The notes beneath the pieces are model-generated. The model saw only the letters and a program-made list of their open reading frames with translations. It was not told the origin of the DNA and did not search any database. A stretch of DNA of 64,000 nucleotides from NCBI GenBank assembly GCA_023627715.1, contig JAMAHW010000001.1, forward strand, positions 1,337,379-1,401,378. The letters run 5' to 3'. Below are positions 35,651 to 47,314 of this stretch, one piece after another. Position 1 is the stretch's first letter. Each line of letters begins with the position of its first letter. A program made the position numbers and the translations under genes. Source of the stretch: Periconia sp. R9002. Lineage: Eukaryota; Ascomycota; Dothideomycetes; Pleosporales; Periconiaceae.

Positions 35651-36511
35651 TCACAAATTTCCAGCCCTCAGGACCATGATACTAAAAAAGCTCCAGCTAA
35701 TTCCATAGGATATGAAGCCAATCGGCCATACTGCATCCCCACCAAGGACCATCACGACGAGCATGGGCCATGGATAGGCGAAAATTATCATAATACTCAG
35801 TGCCAAATCTTTGTGATGATTGCTATTGTTCCAGGTAGTGCAGACATAAATCATTGCCATGAACTGAAGAAGAGCTTCGGCAGCGCAATTGCTGATACGA
35901 GAAGAGCTCCATGGCCGCTCTACATCTCGTCCTCCCGAAATCTCAGCTATACCCCTAAACACTGACCAACTCTTCCTTCGTCGGACTAGAGTGCGATCTG
36001 TGTGGTCATAGCCGGTAAAACGATTCACTACAGTGAGGAGTATCCAGTTAAACCGCGGACGGAACAGATATAGCAGCATGATGTCTCCGATTGATACCTC
36101 GCTATATCCCGGCGTCTGCTGTATCGCGATTGCAACAAATAGATTCGCGAGGAGCTGCAGTGCGAAAGGGAATAACCACATGTAGTATCTGCTGGGGTCT
36201 CTGGGTCCGCCCGCATTGTTGATGAAGACCCGCTTGCCGAACTTCTTCCGCGTCAGCTTTGCAACTATCAATCGGCAAGCTAGCGGAAGGGAGAGAAATC
36301 CAGTTAGAATGTTGGTTGCGAGGAAGGTGAGCATTGTCGCTGCGGGCGACGGACACTGCTGGTGCAAAATCTCGGTCCCATTGCGAGGTGCGATAATCCA
36401 GCGTTCAGGAATAGGGTATGGTAGGCTGGAGTTGTTACTACCCATCGATGTATGCTGCAAAAACGAAATAAATTGCAAATACGTGGAACAGATGAGGGCG
36501 CTGTTATACAT
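35651..36511 (-). CDS. Six-TM membrane protein of unknown function
   Basis: An open frame of up to 287 codons; in-frame ATGs at 36511 and 36445 are both possible starts, the latter opening MGSNNSSLPYP. Hydrophobic segments suggest about six membrane spans: ATMLTFLATNILTGFLSLPLA, a stretch in WLFPFALQLLANLFVAIAI, IGDIMLLYLFRP, AAEALLQFMAMIYV, LALSIMIIFAYPWPMLVV and GFISYGISWSFFSIMVL. A basic loop (LVRRRKSWS) lies between spans 3 and 4. I do not recognise the family. It converges on the PKS gene and could belong to the cluster as a transporter or a membrane-bound enzyme, but nothing proves that. Further introns cannot be excluded. Confidence 0.6.
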   Translation of the reverse strand: MYNSALICSTYLQFISFLQHTSMGSNNSSLPYPIPERWIIAPRNGTEILHQQCPSPAATMLTFLATNILTGFLSLPLACRLIVAKLTRKKFGKRVFINNAGGPRDPSRYYMWLFPFALQLLANLFVAIAIQQTPGYSEVSIGDIMLLYLFRPRFNWILLTVVNRFTGYDHTDRTLVRRRKSWSVFRGIAEISGGRDVERPWSSSRISNCAAEALLQFMAMIYVCTTWNNSNHHKDLALSIMIIFAYPWPMLVVMVLGGDAVWPIGFISYGISWSFFSIMVLRAGNL

Positions 36512-37748
36512 ATCGATGTTGTCGTACACTTTCAGCTCATGTCACCTAAGCCACCGCCACAGTGCCAGGATCGGGGCCAGCCGCACCAGATACGAGTATT
36601 GGACGAATTCGGAAGGTCTCAATGCAAAGACCTCGATATGCTTTGGAATTGCTTTTTTAAAATAAAGCTGCTTGAGTTGTCAAAAGAGGAGATGTGTCTC
36701 AGCACGTAATTTCTCGTACATCAGAAGAGGCGCTACTGTGCATACATCACCCAAACTCGCACCCTTTTACTCTACTTTTGCCGCAAGTGACTACCCGTAT
36801 CGTCGAAAAATCTCCCATCCACCTGATTTTTCTCTTTCTCGTCACAACATACAACTTGAGTCAAACAGCGTTCAGATCTACGTGCGACTTCTTCACATTC
36901 GCTCAACCATTTCACCTTTCACCAATCGAAATCCCGAAGTCAAAACATCTATTATCCCTCACTGCATAACCAAAGCCACACTCCGACCAGAAAAATATCC
37001 TATGCTAGCACCTCAAGTCTCCAGACGAGGAATAAATTTTCATCGCTTGCCTAGTCAGTTTCCTCAGTTATTTCTATGACTTATACTAGCAACTTGTAGG
37101 TACCGTCGCCTATATCACCATCGATTAGATCATCGTTGCTTTAGGATCTGCATATGAGGCTTGATCCTATTCAATGGCGACCGCTGACATGTCATTAGCA
37201 ACGATCTTTTTTTGAATCTTAGACTTAGCACGCTTCAGTCTGAAGAATTTATCTCGTGGGCATATAACGCCCCTGTAAGGACCTTTCATCCACCAATTTG
37301 CGGGGTGTCATGCGCTTCCATTTCCACGTTCACTTCCACCTAAATCAACACTTTCCATCCCAAATGTGACCCTGCAGTGTCGTGCGCCACGAAGCCGCTC
37401 GTAAGGTATCTTAGCGAACGTGTGGCTAAACCAATAACCGGGTCATCACCCCATGCCACGTCGCAATCAGCCGGAAGGGCGTCGACGCCCTCCTGAAATT
37501 GAACGCCCCATTCCGAGGTCGCATTCGGCACAACACTAATATAAAATCCCCGACTCTTCGATATACATCAACTTTTGCAATTATCACTGTTTTTCCAGCA
37601 AGCGGACGACTCTTGGCCAGCAGTTTTCATTGACTACTCGTGAGCTCATTCCTCCAACTCTAGCGCAGCACAGCAGCTACAATCACATCCACCATCGGTT
37701 TGTACCATCCACAACTCAGCAAGGAATATAGTTAACAATCCAAAGTGT
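36512..37748. other. Intergenic upstream of both flanking genes
   Basis: Divergent promoter region between the six-TM protein and the C2H2 gene. Some 60-135-codon frames occur but look random. No gene is supported. Confidence 0.5.
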
Positions 37749-38938
37749 ATGGCGCTAGGTCAAACATTATCCGACTCCTCGTCGTCCCTCTATTCTATGG
37801 GGTCAAATTCCTCGCCCATCGCTATGCCGCACTCTGCAGATGGGGATATGTTCGTCGGAGAGGCTAAGGCTTTGTTCGCGAACCCGCTTTTTGAGATTCC
37901 AATCGGAGAGAATGAACTTGTGTCTACAGATATGTGAGTATGGAAACCAATGCTGGTAATCTAGGCGCCATTGAGTACTAACATTGCCGGGATGGGGAAT
38001 GATAACGACAAAGTATAACGAGAAATATTAAATACATATTACAATCTAACGTGGCACAAAAAGCACCGAGTTCCCATCAACCGTGAGGTTTTGGTTGTTT
38101 TCCGAATTTATGCGTAATCGCTTTCCAGTTTCAACAATTTGAGCAAGCTAAACTTGGCTTTTGTAGCAAATCCCGGCATGGTAAGGTAGCCCACCACGTG
38201 AAGTCAAACGCAAACCCTCTACCGTCAAAATCTTCCCCACCGGCATTATCTAGGTTACCGCACCACACTATCGACTCCTTAGGCTACCCCTTTGATAACG
38301 CTGATGCCGGGCAGCCCCATTCATTTCCCCCGCTCAATACTGCGTATACTGAACTAGGAGTCTATGAGCCTCTTTCCCAGCCTTCTTCGTTGTGCGGGGT
38401 ACTTGATCCTTACCCTCTCGCAAGCGACGTTCACTTGAACAACTTTTATAACCCATCGCTATCCGATCAGCATATGCAGGATTTTTCACTTGAAGGGCTG
38501 AATTCTCACTTCAATCCAAGAACGACTGAGCTATTCTCACAACCTTATCTACCTCCCATCGATTCAACTCCAGACGATCACATCGCCCACGATACTAACC
38601 TCCGACTCGAAAACCAACACCCCGAAGGCTCATCCACGCATACACCACCGCCTCCCACCTCCCCAAACAATCACACAGCAAGACCGAGCCCCACCAACCA
38701 TCCCCAAGTCCGCAAACCAAGCAAAACAGCCGGTACCCACGCCTGCAACGATTGCGACTACAAAAGCAAGCGCCGCTTCGATTTGAACAGACACCGTAAC
38801 AGCACCCATCTCCAGGCCAGACTCTTCCCTTGCCGGTTCGACAGCTGTCCACGTGCGACCGAGAAGTTTCCGAGGAAGGATAAGAGGAAGGAGCATGAGA
38901 GGAAGGTGCATGGGGTGGTGTTGGATGGTGTTGAGTGA
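37749..38938 (+). CDS. C2H2 zinc-finger protein, probable transcription factor
   Basis: Exons 37749-37933 and 38167-38938, joined across a 233-bp intron (GTGAGT donor, GCTAAAC branch, TAG acceptor), encode 318 residues. The first ~220 residues are Ser/Pro-rich and low in complexity, as in activation regions. The C-terminus has two zinc-finger-like units: CNDCDYKSKRRFDLNRHRNSTH, a good C2H2 finger, followed by a CRFDSCPRATEKFPRKDKRKEHERKVH-type finger with a longer linker. This N-terminal disorder plus C-terminal finger pair is common in Pezizomycotina regulators. It lies 2.8 kb downstream of the PKS and is the only regulator in the putative cluster, so it is a candidate pathway-specific factor (inference). 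Confidence 0.82.
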
Positions 38939-39428
38939 GGTACGTCTACCGGAGTTGACGCGCGGGGAGATGTGATTCGTGGTTTGTTAAATGGATCTCA
39001 GTGTATTGGAAGGACTTTTGTCTTTGCGGTTGGTTGGTTTGATTGGGCACGGGCGTTTCGGTTCATTGTTGGGAAAGGGGGAGAATTGGAGGCTGTCATG
39101 TTTCGAATGAAATTGAATTGTATCCTCACAGAGTATCGCTACCCTGGGTATCGACGCAAGTAGGGGGGAATACTTGGTAACGTCTTCGGCCACGACGGGC
39201 ACATAGGCAACTATTTGCGCACGTGATGTCATGTTTCGAATCAATCACAGCTGGGCAAAACGTATAAGGAAATCACTGTTCGATAATTCTTTGAAATGAT
39301 ATGAAAATTAATTACATTTAGACCGTTGCAAGAGCTCTAGTCTTCAGTTACTATCACTGTTGTGCTACTGTCTCGGTGCACCACTATCACCTCCCGACCC
39401 TCAAAACTCCCAAGTTCATACCTGAAAT
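38939..39428. other. Intergenic, convergent
   Basis: 490 bp between the C2H2 gene and the hexapeptide-repeat protein, both ending here. No further feature is recognised. Confidence 0.5.
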
Positions 39429-40004
39429 TCAGATATGAACGAACTTATCGTTGTCGTCGATATCGGAAGTTCCGAGGTCGTCTGAAGAGACCGTGCTACC
39501 CCCTGGTGAGTGGGGGAATTGAAAGTCTTGGGGGGGTTGGAGATCAGTGTTGAACTGGATGTTTTTAATGGCCTGGTCGGCTGAATCGACCTGGTCGCCA
39601 TCATCTGTCTGGGTACCTTGGTCGACCTGGGTGGCTCGGTCAACTTGAGTCCCACAATCGACTTGCCCGTCTCGATCAACTTGGGCACCACTATCAACTT
39701 GCCCATCTCGATCGACCTGAACACCCTTATCAACCCCCTCCCCAACCTTCTCAGAACCCCCAACCTTGTCAGCGACTTCAACATCACCCTTCACACGACT
39801 AACCTTAAGCTTCAACCCCGGAATCTCATACTCCTCAATCCCATCATAATTCTCCTTCTTAACAACCCTACCATCCGTCGCCTCCCACTGAGAAGGAGCG
39901 ATGGTCAGATTAATGGACCAATTGGAGCGAGGATCGAGACTGAACTTGTAGTCCCGGCCGTTTACGTCAATGGTGACGGTTGCCGTGTTGAGGGGGTGGG
40001 GCAT
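39429..40004 (-). CDS. Unknown protein with tandem QVD hexapeptide repeats
   Basis: A single-exon frame of 191 codons with ATG at 40004. Residues 1-75 look globular (VTIDVNGRDYKFSLD, SINLTIAPSQW, YEIPGLKLKVSR). Residues 94-141 consist of eight hexapeptides of the form x-x-Q-V-D-x (one has QTD), with a 12-residue higher-order pattern. The C-terminus is acidic and Ser-rich. No signal peptide or membrane span is visible. I do not recognise a family. Strongly regular repeats argue that the frame is translated, although a minisatellite inside a non-coding transcript is a weaker alternative. It lies in the middle of the putative PKS cluster. Confidence 0.55.
   Translation of the reverse strand: MPHPLNTATVTIDVNGRDYKFSLDPRSNWSINLTIAPSQWEATDGRVVKKENYDGIEEYEIPGLKLKVSRVKGDVEVADKVGGSEKVGEGVDKGVQVDRDGQVDSGAQVDRDGQVDCGTQVDRATQVDQGTQTDDGDQVDSADQAIKNIQFNTDLQPPQDFQFPHSPGGSTVSSDDLGTSDIDDNDKFVHI
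39582..39725 (-). repeat. Coding 18-bp/36-bp tandem repeat
   Basis: Eight 18-bp units encode the QVD hexapeptides. Alternation of RDGQVD and xGxQVD gives a 36-bp period. All copies keep the reading frame. Confidence 0.85.
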
Positions 40005-40507
40005 TGTTGTGAATTGGTTTATGTTGATTTTTTTGTGTTTTGGGTTTGGATGTGGTGTTAGGTTGAGGGTAGGGGATTATAAGGCAGTTTGTTATATAGG
40101 CGTGCAGATAGATGCATTGTTCTGTCACTTGGGAGGAAGTTATGCACAATGTGGGACTCTGTGAGCGGGTAAACAAAACTACGGCTTTTAATATGCGCGG
40201 CGGTGTACAGAGAGATATTTCCATGTTGTATGTAGAGAGAATATGAAATGGCTAAAGAAACGTACAATGTATTATAGCACCTAATGTGCTCAAAGGAAGA
40301 AGTGGATCATATTCAGAGAGTGAGGGAGGGCTCTATATGTACATGCTAGGTGTTTGCTTCACCTATTGCTACTACTTTGCTAGCAACGAACGAAAGATAT
40401 ATATCAACAATCACACACAAATCGCGACGTAGGACTACTCGGGGTATCGACGCAGGCAAAAAAAACATAGTATTAGATGACTGAAGTTCAACAACGCTAT
40501 TATTCCA
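40005..40507. other. Intergenic
   Basis: 503 bp upstream of the QVD-repeat gene and downstream of the next gene. No feature is recognised. Confidence 0.5.
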
Positions 40508-41373
40508 TCAACTGAGATTTCCCGCAATAGTATCAGCCGAACACAAAACATCAACTTTCAAGGGTATCTCCCTGCTCGCTAGCTCCCTCTCGATGTTCGG
40601 GATAATAGTATCGACCCAGACATCCTTAGCAGCGGTTGGCGTCCTTAGCAAGAGCGTCGGATGGCACATCGAACGATCGTTGACCAAACCGCGACGTTTG
40701 ATTCCCAACATGAGATAATCCTCGTTTTCTTTGTCTATCTCCTCTATGGCGAGATCATAGATGTTGTTATAGCGCTGAATTATACCGCTATCGCTAGAAA
40801 TGGGACTAAAGGTGTATAAGTCGTCTAGGATGCGGTTATCGATGATTTCGATTTTGACGGCTTCTGTGCTTTTTCTCTCGAGGAGATACTTGCGGATCGA
40901 GATGATTGTCTGGTCGAGGGTGGGTTCATTGCGTAGGTTGGCCTGAATGACCTAGGTCAAAATGGCAATGTCAGCAACTTTCTGGCTAGTGGTACGAGAG
41001 CCCCAGGACGTGATTTTCAGTTCGTCACATCATAGGTGTCTGTGTGCTATGTTCAACTCACCAGGGTGAAATACGACTCGTCCGAATCATCGCACTTTGG
41101 GATCCGAAACGCGAAGAAGATGTCCGTGACTTCAATCTGCTGCGAATCACAGATCGCACGCACGGTATCGTGGAGCTCTTTGACGAATTTTTCGTCTTCG
41201 CCCAGGTTAGCGTCGACGCGGACCGTGTGGAGAGGGAATGGCTGAAGTTGAGGCCAGCCGTGACGGTATTTGAGGTTCCGACGGTCCAAGTGTTGTGCGA
41301 TTTCTTCGTCGGTTCGTGATTCCCAGGGACCTGTTGGCGCGTCGGAAGTTGATGATACAGTTGGGTTGGCCAT
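40508..41373 (-). CDS. Uncharacterised protein, 251 aa
   Basis: Exons 41373-41062 and 40951-40508 join in phase 0 across a 109-bp intron (GTGAGT donor, CCTAG acceptor). The product has no signal peptide and no membrane segment. It is mixed alpha/beta with long charged helices (EDEKFVKELHDTVRAI, RKYLLERKSTEAVKI). A closing CHPTLLLRTPTAAKDVWVD segment resembles repeated small fungal families of unknown function, though I cannot name one. It lies 284 bp from the end of the short-chain dehydrogenase gene, on the same strand. Confidence 0.65.
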
Positions 41374-41656
41374 GATTATCAATTGATAAGTTCAGAGAGG
41401 GTGGGAAATTGTGGAAGAGGAGGTTGGCTCGTTGGGTAGGGGATAGTGTTGGTAGAAACCATTGAGATGAGAAGGCACTCTTATATACATACTTGAAGCG
41501 GAAGCTACCTGAAGCGGAGGGTTTACCGTCCAAATAATTCATTATCAATCTCATCACAGTCACGTGCGCCACGAGTCGCCATTGACCAATGAGCGTGCAT
41601 GCAAAACTAACTGTTGGAAACTTCCTCGACACCTATTTTCTCCGAATTACTACTCA

Positions 41657-42872
41657 TTACAACTTGAAGTCTGTCTTCACTAGCTTCTCACTCAAAGCCC
41701 AAAGCTTTTCCGCGGCCTCGGGATTTGTCGCATGCGGTGCCGCGTCACAGATCTGGCAATCGCTCAGCATGACACCTTCTGGATCTATTCCAAATCAGTC
41801 AGCTGTGTTCAAGCCACCACCATTTCCGAGGTCTCCATGCGTGAAGAACTTACCATTGAGAGCAGGATCCAGTGCTGCAACCAAGCTAGTCGCGCTGCCC
41901 TGATCGTGATTCTTCCAAAATGTAATGACCTTATCTAATGCCGCTTCAGCCTCTTCATCCAAATCTCTGCTCAACCCCGTTGCAATCGCTACAAAGAAGG
42001 TTAAACCGTGTAAAAATAGTAGAAGGTGGGTAAAGCACTTACAACCAGGGTGTACCGCATAACTCACTATCCCCTTGTCTTTAAGCAACTTATTCAACTG
42101 CACCGAAAACAGCACGTTCGCGCTCTTAGCCTGTCCATACGCAATCCACCCATTATAAATACCATCAGTCGCTTTCGCAAACACTGGCGGAAGCGATACG
42201 GGCTGCTCTTCAGGAGGAATATCCTTCCCCTCGAAATTGTAATCATGGAACCGAATCCCGCTCAACCGATGCCCCAGGCTCGAAACATTCACAACGCGCG
42301 TAGCTCCCGGTTTACTAGACTTGGCAGCCTCCAGTAGCTGCGGAAACAAAAGATTGGTAAGTAGGAAATGGCCGATGTGATTAGCGCCGAATTGCATTTC
42401 GATGCCTTCGGCTGTATGCCTTAGCTTTTGGGACATGACGGCTGCATTATTGATTATAATGTCGATGCGATTTGTGAGTTTGGTGATCTCGGAGGCGGCT
42501 TTTTTGATGGCACCTTGGGATGCGAGGTCTAGGATGACGGTTTGGACATTGACGCTGGGGTATGCATCTTTGATTGATTTTTGGACGGCGTCAAGTTTGG
42601 AGCCGGTGCGGGAGGCGAGGATGAGGAGGGAGGGGTTTTGCGATGCGATGGCTAGGGCTGTGGACGAACCTATACTCTCAGGAGATACACCAGTGATGAG
42701 TACTAGATACATATCTAAGTTAGCAGTTTTTTTCGTACAAGGGGACAAACAAAAACATGATAGGAAATTTGACAAAAATCGGCTTGCCTGTTTTCCCCTT
42801 CAGTTCTTCAGCAAACGCCTTGGCTACTTCAAGACCTCCCGTCTCCTGGTTCCATTCCGAGTGTGTCGCCAT
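41657..42872 (-). CDS. Short-chain dehydrogenase/reductase (classical SDR fold)
   Basis: Four exons (42872-42788, 42714-42043, 41988-41854, 41784-41657) give 339 residues. The Rossmann start LITGVSPESIG stands for TGxxxGxG; it is followed by NNAAV and a catalytic YGQAK (Tyr-x-x-x-Lys), with VNVSS giving the Ser. The sequence resembles retinol-dehydrogenase/WWOX-type SDRs, which use NAD(P)H to interconvert alcohols and ketones. The first intron (42715-42787) has a GC-AG donor, GCAAGC, which is rare. The short first exon supplies a 28-residue helical extension. It is divergent from the FAD monooxygenase gene across 675 bp. In the cluster it could act as a tailoring reductase (inference). Confidence 0.88.
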
Positions 42873-43547
42873 AATCAGTCTGTATCAATCAATTGGTGTC
42901 AGATATCTGAAGTAACCTGGAATATCATGTAGCAGCTTAAACGTAGAGGCGGCCTCTACATAGAAAGCACCATGAACTGCGCCCCACTGAACATGTCATC
43001 GTATCCGTGCAAAAGTCCGAAACGGGCCAACCATGTGAGAAAGTCACTTTGCAACTCCTCGGTACATGCAACATCCTCTATTCGGAAACGACTATTCCCT
43101 TTTTGGACATTCACCTTTTGTTCCCAAAACAAACTAGCGTGGCAGTGCGGGGTGGCTGTATCACTGCGGGGAACTCGCGTGCGAATGTGGGGCCTCCACA
43201 CTTCTCCTCCTCACCACGTACCAGATCACGCGTAGAATCAGCGTACGCAACTGTCACGACACTAGCTTGGAGACCGGCATTTGTACGACCTCGGATGTCG
43301 GCGCCATGCCTCCTAGTTTGATTACACGCACGTCTGTGAAGCGAGTGGGATGCGTGAGTATCTCGCTGCGCGCGGATATCTGCATATTGCCTCATTGGCT
43401 CTTAGGGGTCAAGATGGACTGATATGCAGGGCCCCACGGCAGGGCCAGGAGTTCGTGTGACTTCTTTTGATTAACTTCCAGTTTTCTTCGTTCTTCCAGT
43501 CAGCCCGGTAAATAACCTCAGTAAACAATCTTCAAAACTTCGCCAGT
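42873..43547. promoter_or_regulatory. Divergent promoter of SDR and FAD monooxygenase genes
   Basis: 675 bp shared upstream region. Two GCGGGG boxes in the same orientation (43147-43152 and 43166-43171) match the CreA carbon-repressor consensus SYGGRG. Their pairing at 19-bp spacing is the arrangement reported for functional CreA sites, but the short consensus occurs often by chance. Confidence 0.45.
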
Positions 43548-44990
43548 ATGGGAGCTTCCACCGCGACGGAGAATGGCTTCAAGCCAAAGACAGGCATCAA
43601 AGTCATCATTGTCGGCGCAGGTACATACCCTCACAACATCTACCACACCTATCCTAACGTAAGCCACCACAGGTTTCGGCGGTCTCACCGCAGCCATAGA
43701 ATGTATCCGTCAAGGCCACACACCCGTCATCTACGAATCCTTCCCGGAGCTCAAAGTCCTCGGCGACATCATCACCTTCGGCCCCAATGCAGGCCGCATC
43801 TTCTACCGCTGGGCGAACGGCTCCATCGCTGCAAAGATGCGCGAGGTCTCAATCGACTTGCAATCCTACGGCTTCAACATCCATAAGTGGGACACGGGCG
43901 AGATCGTCATCAATCAAAAATCACCACCTCGCAATGAAACAAGCCCCATGTTCAACGGGCACAGAGGCGAATTGCACGAAATAGTGTTCAACTACGCAAA
44001 AGAGATTGGGGTGGAAATCTTACTCGGACAGCGCGTGGAGAATTACTGGGAGGATGAGAACGGCGCAGGGATTCTGCTAGCTGATGGTACGAAGGTTGAG
44101 GGGGACGTGGTGCTGGGGTGTGATGGTGTGAGGAGTAAAGCGCGCACGCTGGTTCTCGGATACGAAGACAAACCCAAATCGTCTGGGTATGCGGTGTGGC
44201 GAGCTTGGTTCAGCAACAAGGACATGATAGCGGATCCCGAGACTGCGCAATGGTGCAAGAACGGCGATACTTTCAACGGATGGATAGGTAAGCCTCTATT
44301 CCTTCCTCCCTCTATCTACCATACCACACTTCTCACCACACGACTTCAGGCCCGGACGTCCACTTCCTCTTCAGCACGCTCAAAGGCGGCAAAGACTGCT
44401 GCTGGGTCCTTACGCACCGCGACGAACACGACATCGACGAGAGCTGGAGTTTCCCCGGCAAAATCTCCGAAGTCAAAAAGCTCCTCGAACCCTGGGACCC
44501 CATGTGCACGAAAATCATTTCCAAAACGCCCGAGGAAAAACTCGTCGATTGGAAACTCGTCTACCGCGATCCACTCCCCAACTGGGTGAGCGGCTACGGC
44601 TCCGCTCCGGGCCACGGCCGCATCTGCCTCGTCGGCGACGCCGCGCACCCGTTCCTCCCGACGAGCGCGCAGGGCGCGACGCAAGCCCTCGAAGACGGCG
44701 TCACCATCGCCGTACTATTAAGAATAGCCGGGAAAGGAAATGAGAGGGCGGCGCTAAGGGCGTATCAGGATCTTCGCTACGAACGTGTAAAGAAGGTGCA
44801 GAAGACAGGGGAGACGACGAGGGATATGTGGCATAATACGGATTGGGAGAAGGTGAAGAAGAACCCGGAGTTGATTCAGATGCCGAGGGAGGATTGGATT
44901 TTCGGACATGATGCTGAAAAGTACGCGGAGGAGAATGGGGGTGAGGCTATTGCGAAGGCTGGGGAAGGGTTGAAGGGTTCGAAGATATAG
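43548..44990 (+). CDS. FAD-dependent monooxygenase, salicylate-hydroxylase-like
   Basis: Exons 43548-43620, 43673-44287 and 44350-44990 encode 442 residues. The FAD-binding GxGxxG is VGAGFGGL, split by the first intron. GCDGVRS is the DG motif that contacts FAD and NAD(P)H, and GDAAHPFLPTSAQGATQALEDG is the conserved second FAD motif of the group A (PHBH-fold) hydroxylases. The family inserts one oxygen into aromatic or polyketide substrates. No signal peptide is present. It is divergent from the SDR and convergent with the MFS transporter, which supports a shared pathway; the substrate is unknown. Confidence 0.9.
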
Positions 44991-45359
44991 CGTGAGGTGG
45001 GTGGATAGAATCGGGTAGGTTCGGATAGATAGATAATGAATATGGTATTAAGGCTTTGAGATTGTATCTTTATTCGTGGTGTGGGAGCTCGGCAATGTTG
45101 AGAGGTATACGAGATCTTGATCTGAATGGTTTACTTGCAGATTGGATTGGATAATAAGACCGTTGACGGCGTGTACAGTGACAACCGGGAAACATTGGCA
45201 AAGTTACAAAACATAAGAATACCCAAACATCATGCACAGTTCAAAGCGAAGCAGACCGTAGCGTCCTCCAAACATCTCCAAATCATCCCCCATCACTCCT
45301 AACCCCCTCACACCCCCCAACCCAGCCCAACTTCCCACCCTTCACCCTTCCAACTGCCC
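44991..45359. other. Intergenic, convergent
   Basis: 369 bp between the ends of the monooxygenase and transporter genes. The right part is strongly C-rich on the plus strand. No gene is recognised. Confidence 0.5.
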
Positions 45360-47314
45360 TCACACACCAACCCCCACATCTTCCGTCCTAACCACCCCAT
45401 CATCCTTCTCTCCCTCCTTAACCTCCCCCACATCCTTAACCCCCTCCCCAACCGCAACATGTCCCTTACAAACAAACTTCCTAAACCTCCTCGCCGGCAA
45501 CGGCGGCCTAACCTCAAACATCTCATCAATCTCCTCAAGCGTCCTATTCTTAATCTCGGGCAGATAAAAGTAAATCCAGGCCACGGTGATAAAGCATGAG
45601 GGGCCCCATATCCAACCTATATCGATGATCCCGTTAGTTATTGATGATGACAGGAAGTGTGGGAGAAGAGGGGGAAAGGGGAGGATTACCGTATTCAGGA
45701 CCCCAGTTCAGCGCGTCTGGATTGATGAAGTAAGGTGCCGTGAAGGTGGTTAACCACGCACCCGCGAAGCCGACGGCCGCGGCGAGACCGAATGTGTGTG
45801 AGCGCAGGCGCTGCGAGGGGATTTCTCCGCCGGAAAGCCAGGCGTAGGTTGCTACCATGCCGTTGTAGCCGATGATGTATAGCACGGAGAATGCGACGAT
45901 GATCTGCATCGTCAATCCCAAATTAGATTGTGAGAAAGTGGATTAAGTGGGATAGGAGTTTTAGTTCTTCAGAAATGATTGATGCTTGAGTGGGAAAGAG
46001 ACGTACCTTTCCAGTCCTCACACTACCCGGATCGCTGCGTTGCACAGCGGCAATGATGAACTGCGATACACCACAGATACTCATCCCAACCATGAGAAAC
46101 ACGCGTCTACGGCCGATCTTGGAAATGACGCAGCTGTTAATTACTATAACGACGACACCGATAGCCGTCATGATGCAGGCCATCTTGAAAGCATCGGTGA
46201 TACCTGCCATCTTGAAGAAGTAGGTACCGTAGGCTACGAAAAAAAACCATTCATCAGTACCCATTCCGTTGTAAGGGGTGTGTCTGTACGTACCGATAAT
46301 AAACATAGCCCCCGAAGCAGCCTGTACCGAAATCGCCGCAACAGCAAGCAACGTCCGCCTCCGATCCACAGGATCCCTAACCACATCCCAAAACGTCGCT
46401 TCACGCTTCGCATCCAACTCGGCGGCAATAGCGGCCTTGATTTCGTCGAACTCGGGCTTTACGTCCTCTGTCTTAGGCCGCATCCAGAGTAGCGATTTGA
46501 GGGCCAGCTCGTCGCGGTTGGTGAGCGCGAGCCAGCGGGGACTCTCGGGGATGAAGAAGAGCCCGATTGACATGAGCGCCGGCACGATGTAGATGGTGCC
46601 GAGCGGGATGAGGTAGCTGTTGCGGCCGGGGAGGTAGGCGGTGCCGTTGTCGATTACGGTGCCCACGAGCGTGCCGATGGAGGTCCAGGATTGGAAGACG
46701 GAGATCATGAGGCCGCGGTAGCGGGCTGGTGTGCTTTCCTGTTGTCGCGGTCAGGTTTGGACATAACATAACTTGCGTTACCCGGATGGGAGAGGGATGG
46801 ATGGATGGATGAAGGTACCTGAATATACAACTGACTGAACGTCATAAACCACCCATTAGCCAAACCGATCAAAAGCCGTCCAGCATACAGCCCCGCAAGA
46901 TTCGTCGTAGTCATCATAACCACATTCGACACGATGCAAAGCAGCGACGCGATCCACAAGCACTGGCGACGACTAAGGTACGCGGCGAAGAAGCCCGCGC
47001 TCGACGAACTGACGAACGCACCCAGCGTCATGAGCGAGGAAATGAGCTGTTGACGGCCCGGCGAGATGTTGTAGCCGCCCGGCACGCTTGGATCGGGGTG
47101 CCCGAAGATCTGTTCATAGCGTGTCAGTGTGAGATGTCAATGGTGTAGGAGCGGTGCTGCGTACCTTGAGGAATCCTCCCATTGCTTGCAGACCGCCAAT
47201 CGCACCGAAGTCGATACCGTACTGGAAGGGACTCATGGAGACGAGTGTGCAAGCGAGGAGGCATTTCCAGTTTTCGCGGAGGCCTGCGCCTGCGCCTTTC
47301 GATGATGTGGCCAT
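45360..47314 (-). CDS. MFS sugar-type transporter
   Basis: Six exons (47314-47165, 47109-46819, 46738-46294, 46233-46007, 45903-45690, 45616-45360) give 527 residues. The family signature is complete: GRLLIGLANGWF after TM3, PARYRG, PESPRWL before the central loop, GRRRVFL, and PEIKNRTLEEIDEMF after TM12. This places it in the sugar porter group (quinate, maltose or lactose permease-like). About 12 membrane spans are expected, with a large central cytoplasmic loop (DVKPEFDEIKAAIAAELDAK). The acidic tail (GEVKEGEKDDG) is variable. In the putative cluster it could move a substrate or product; alternatively it serves catabolism together with the FAD monooxygenase. Confidence 0.9.
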
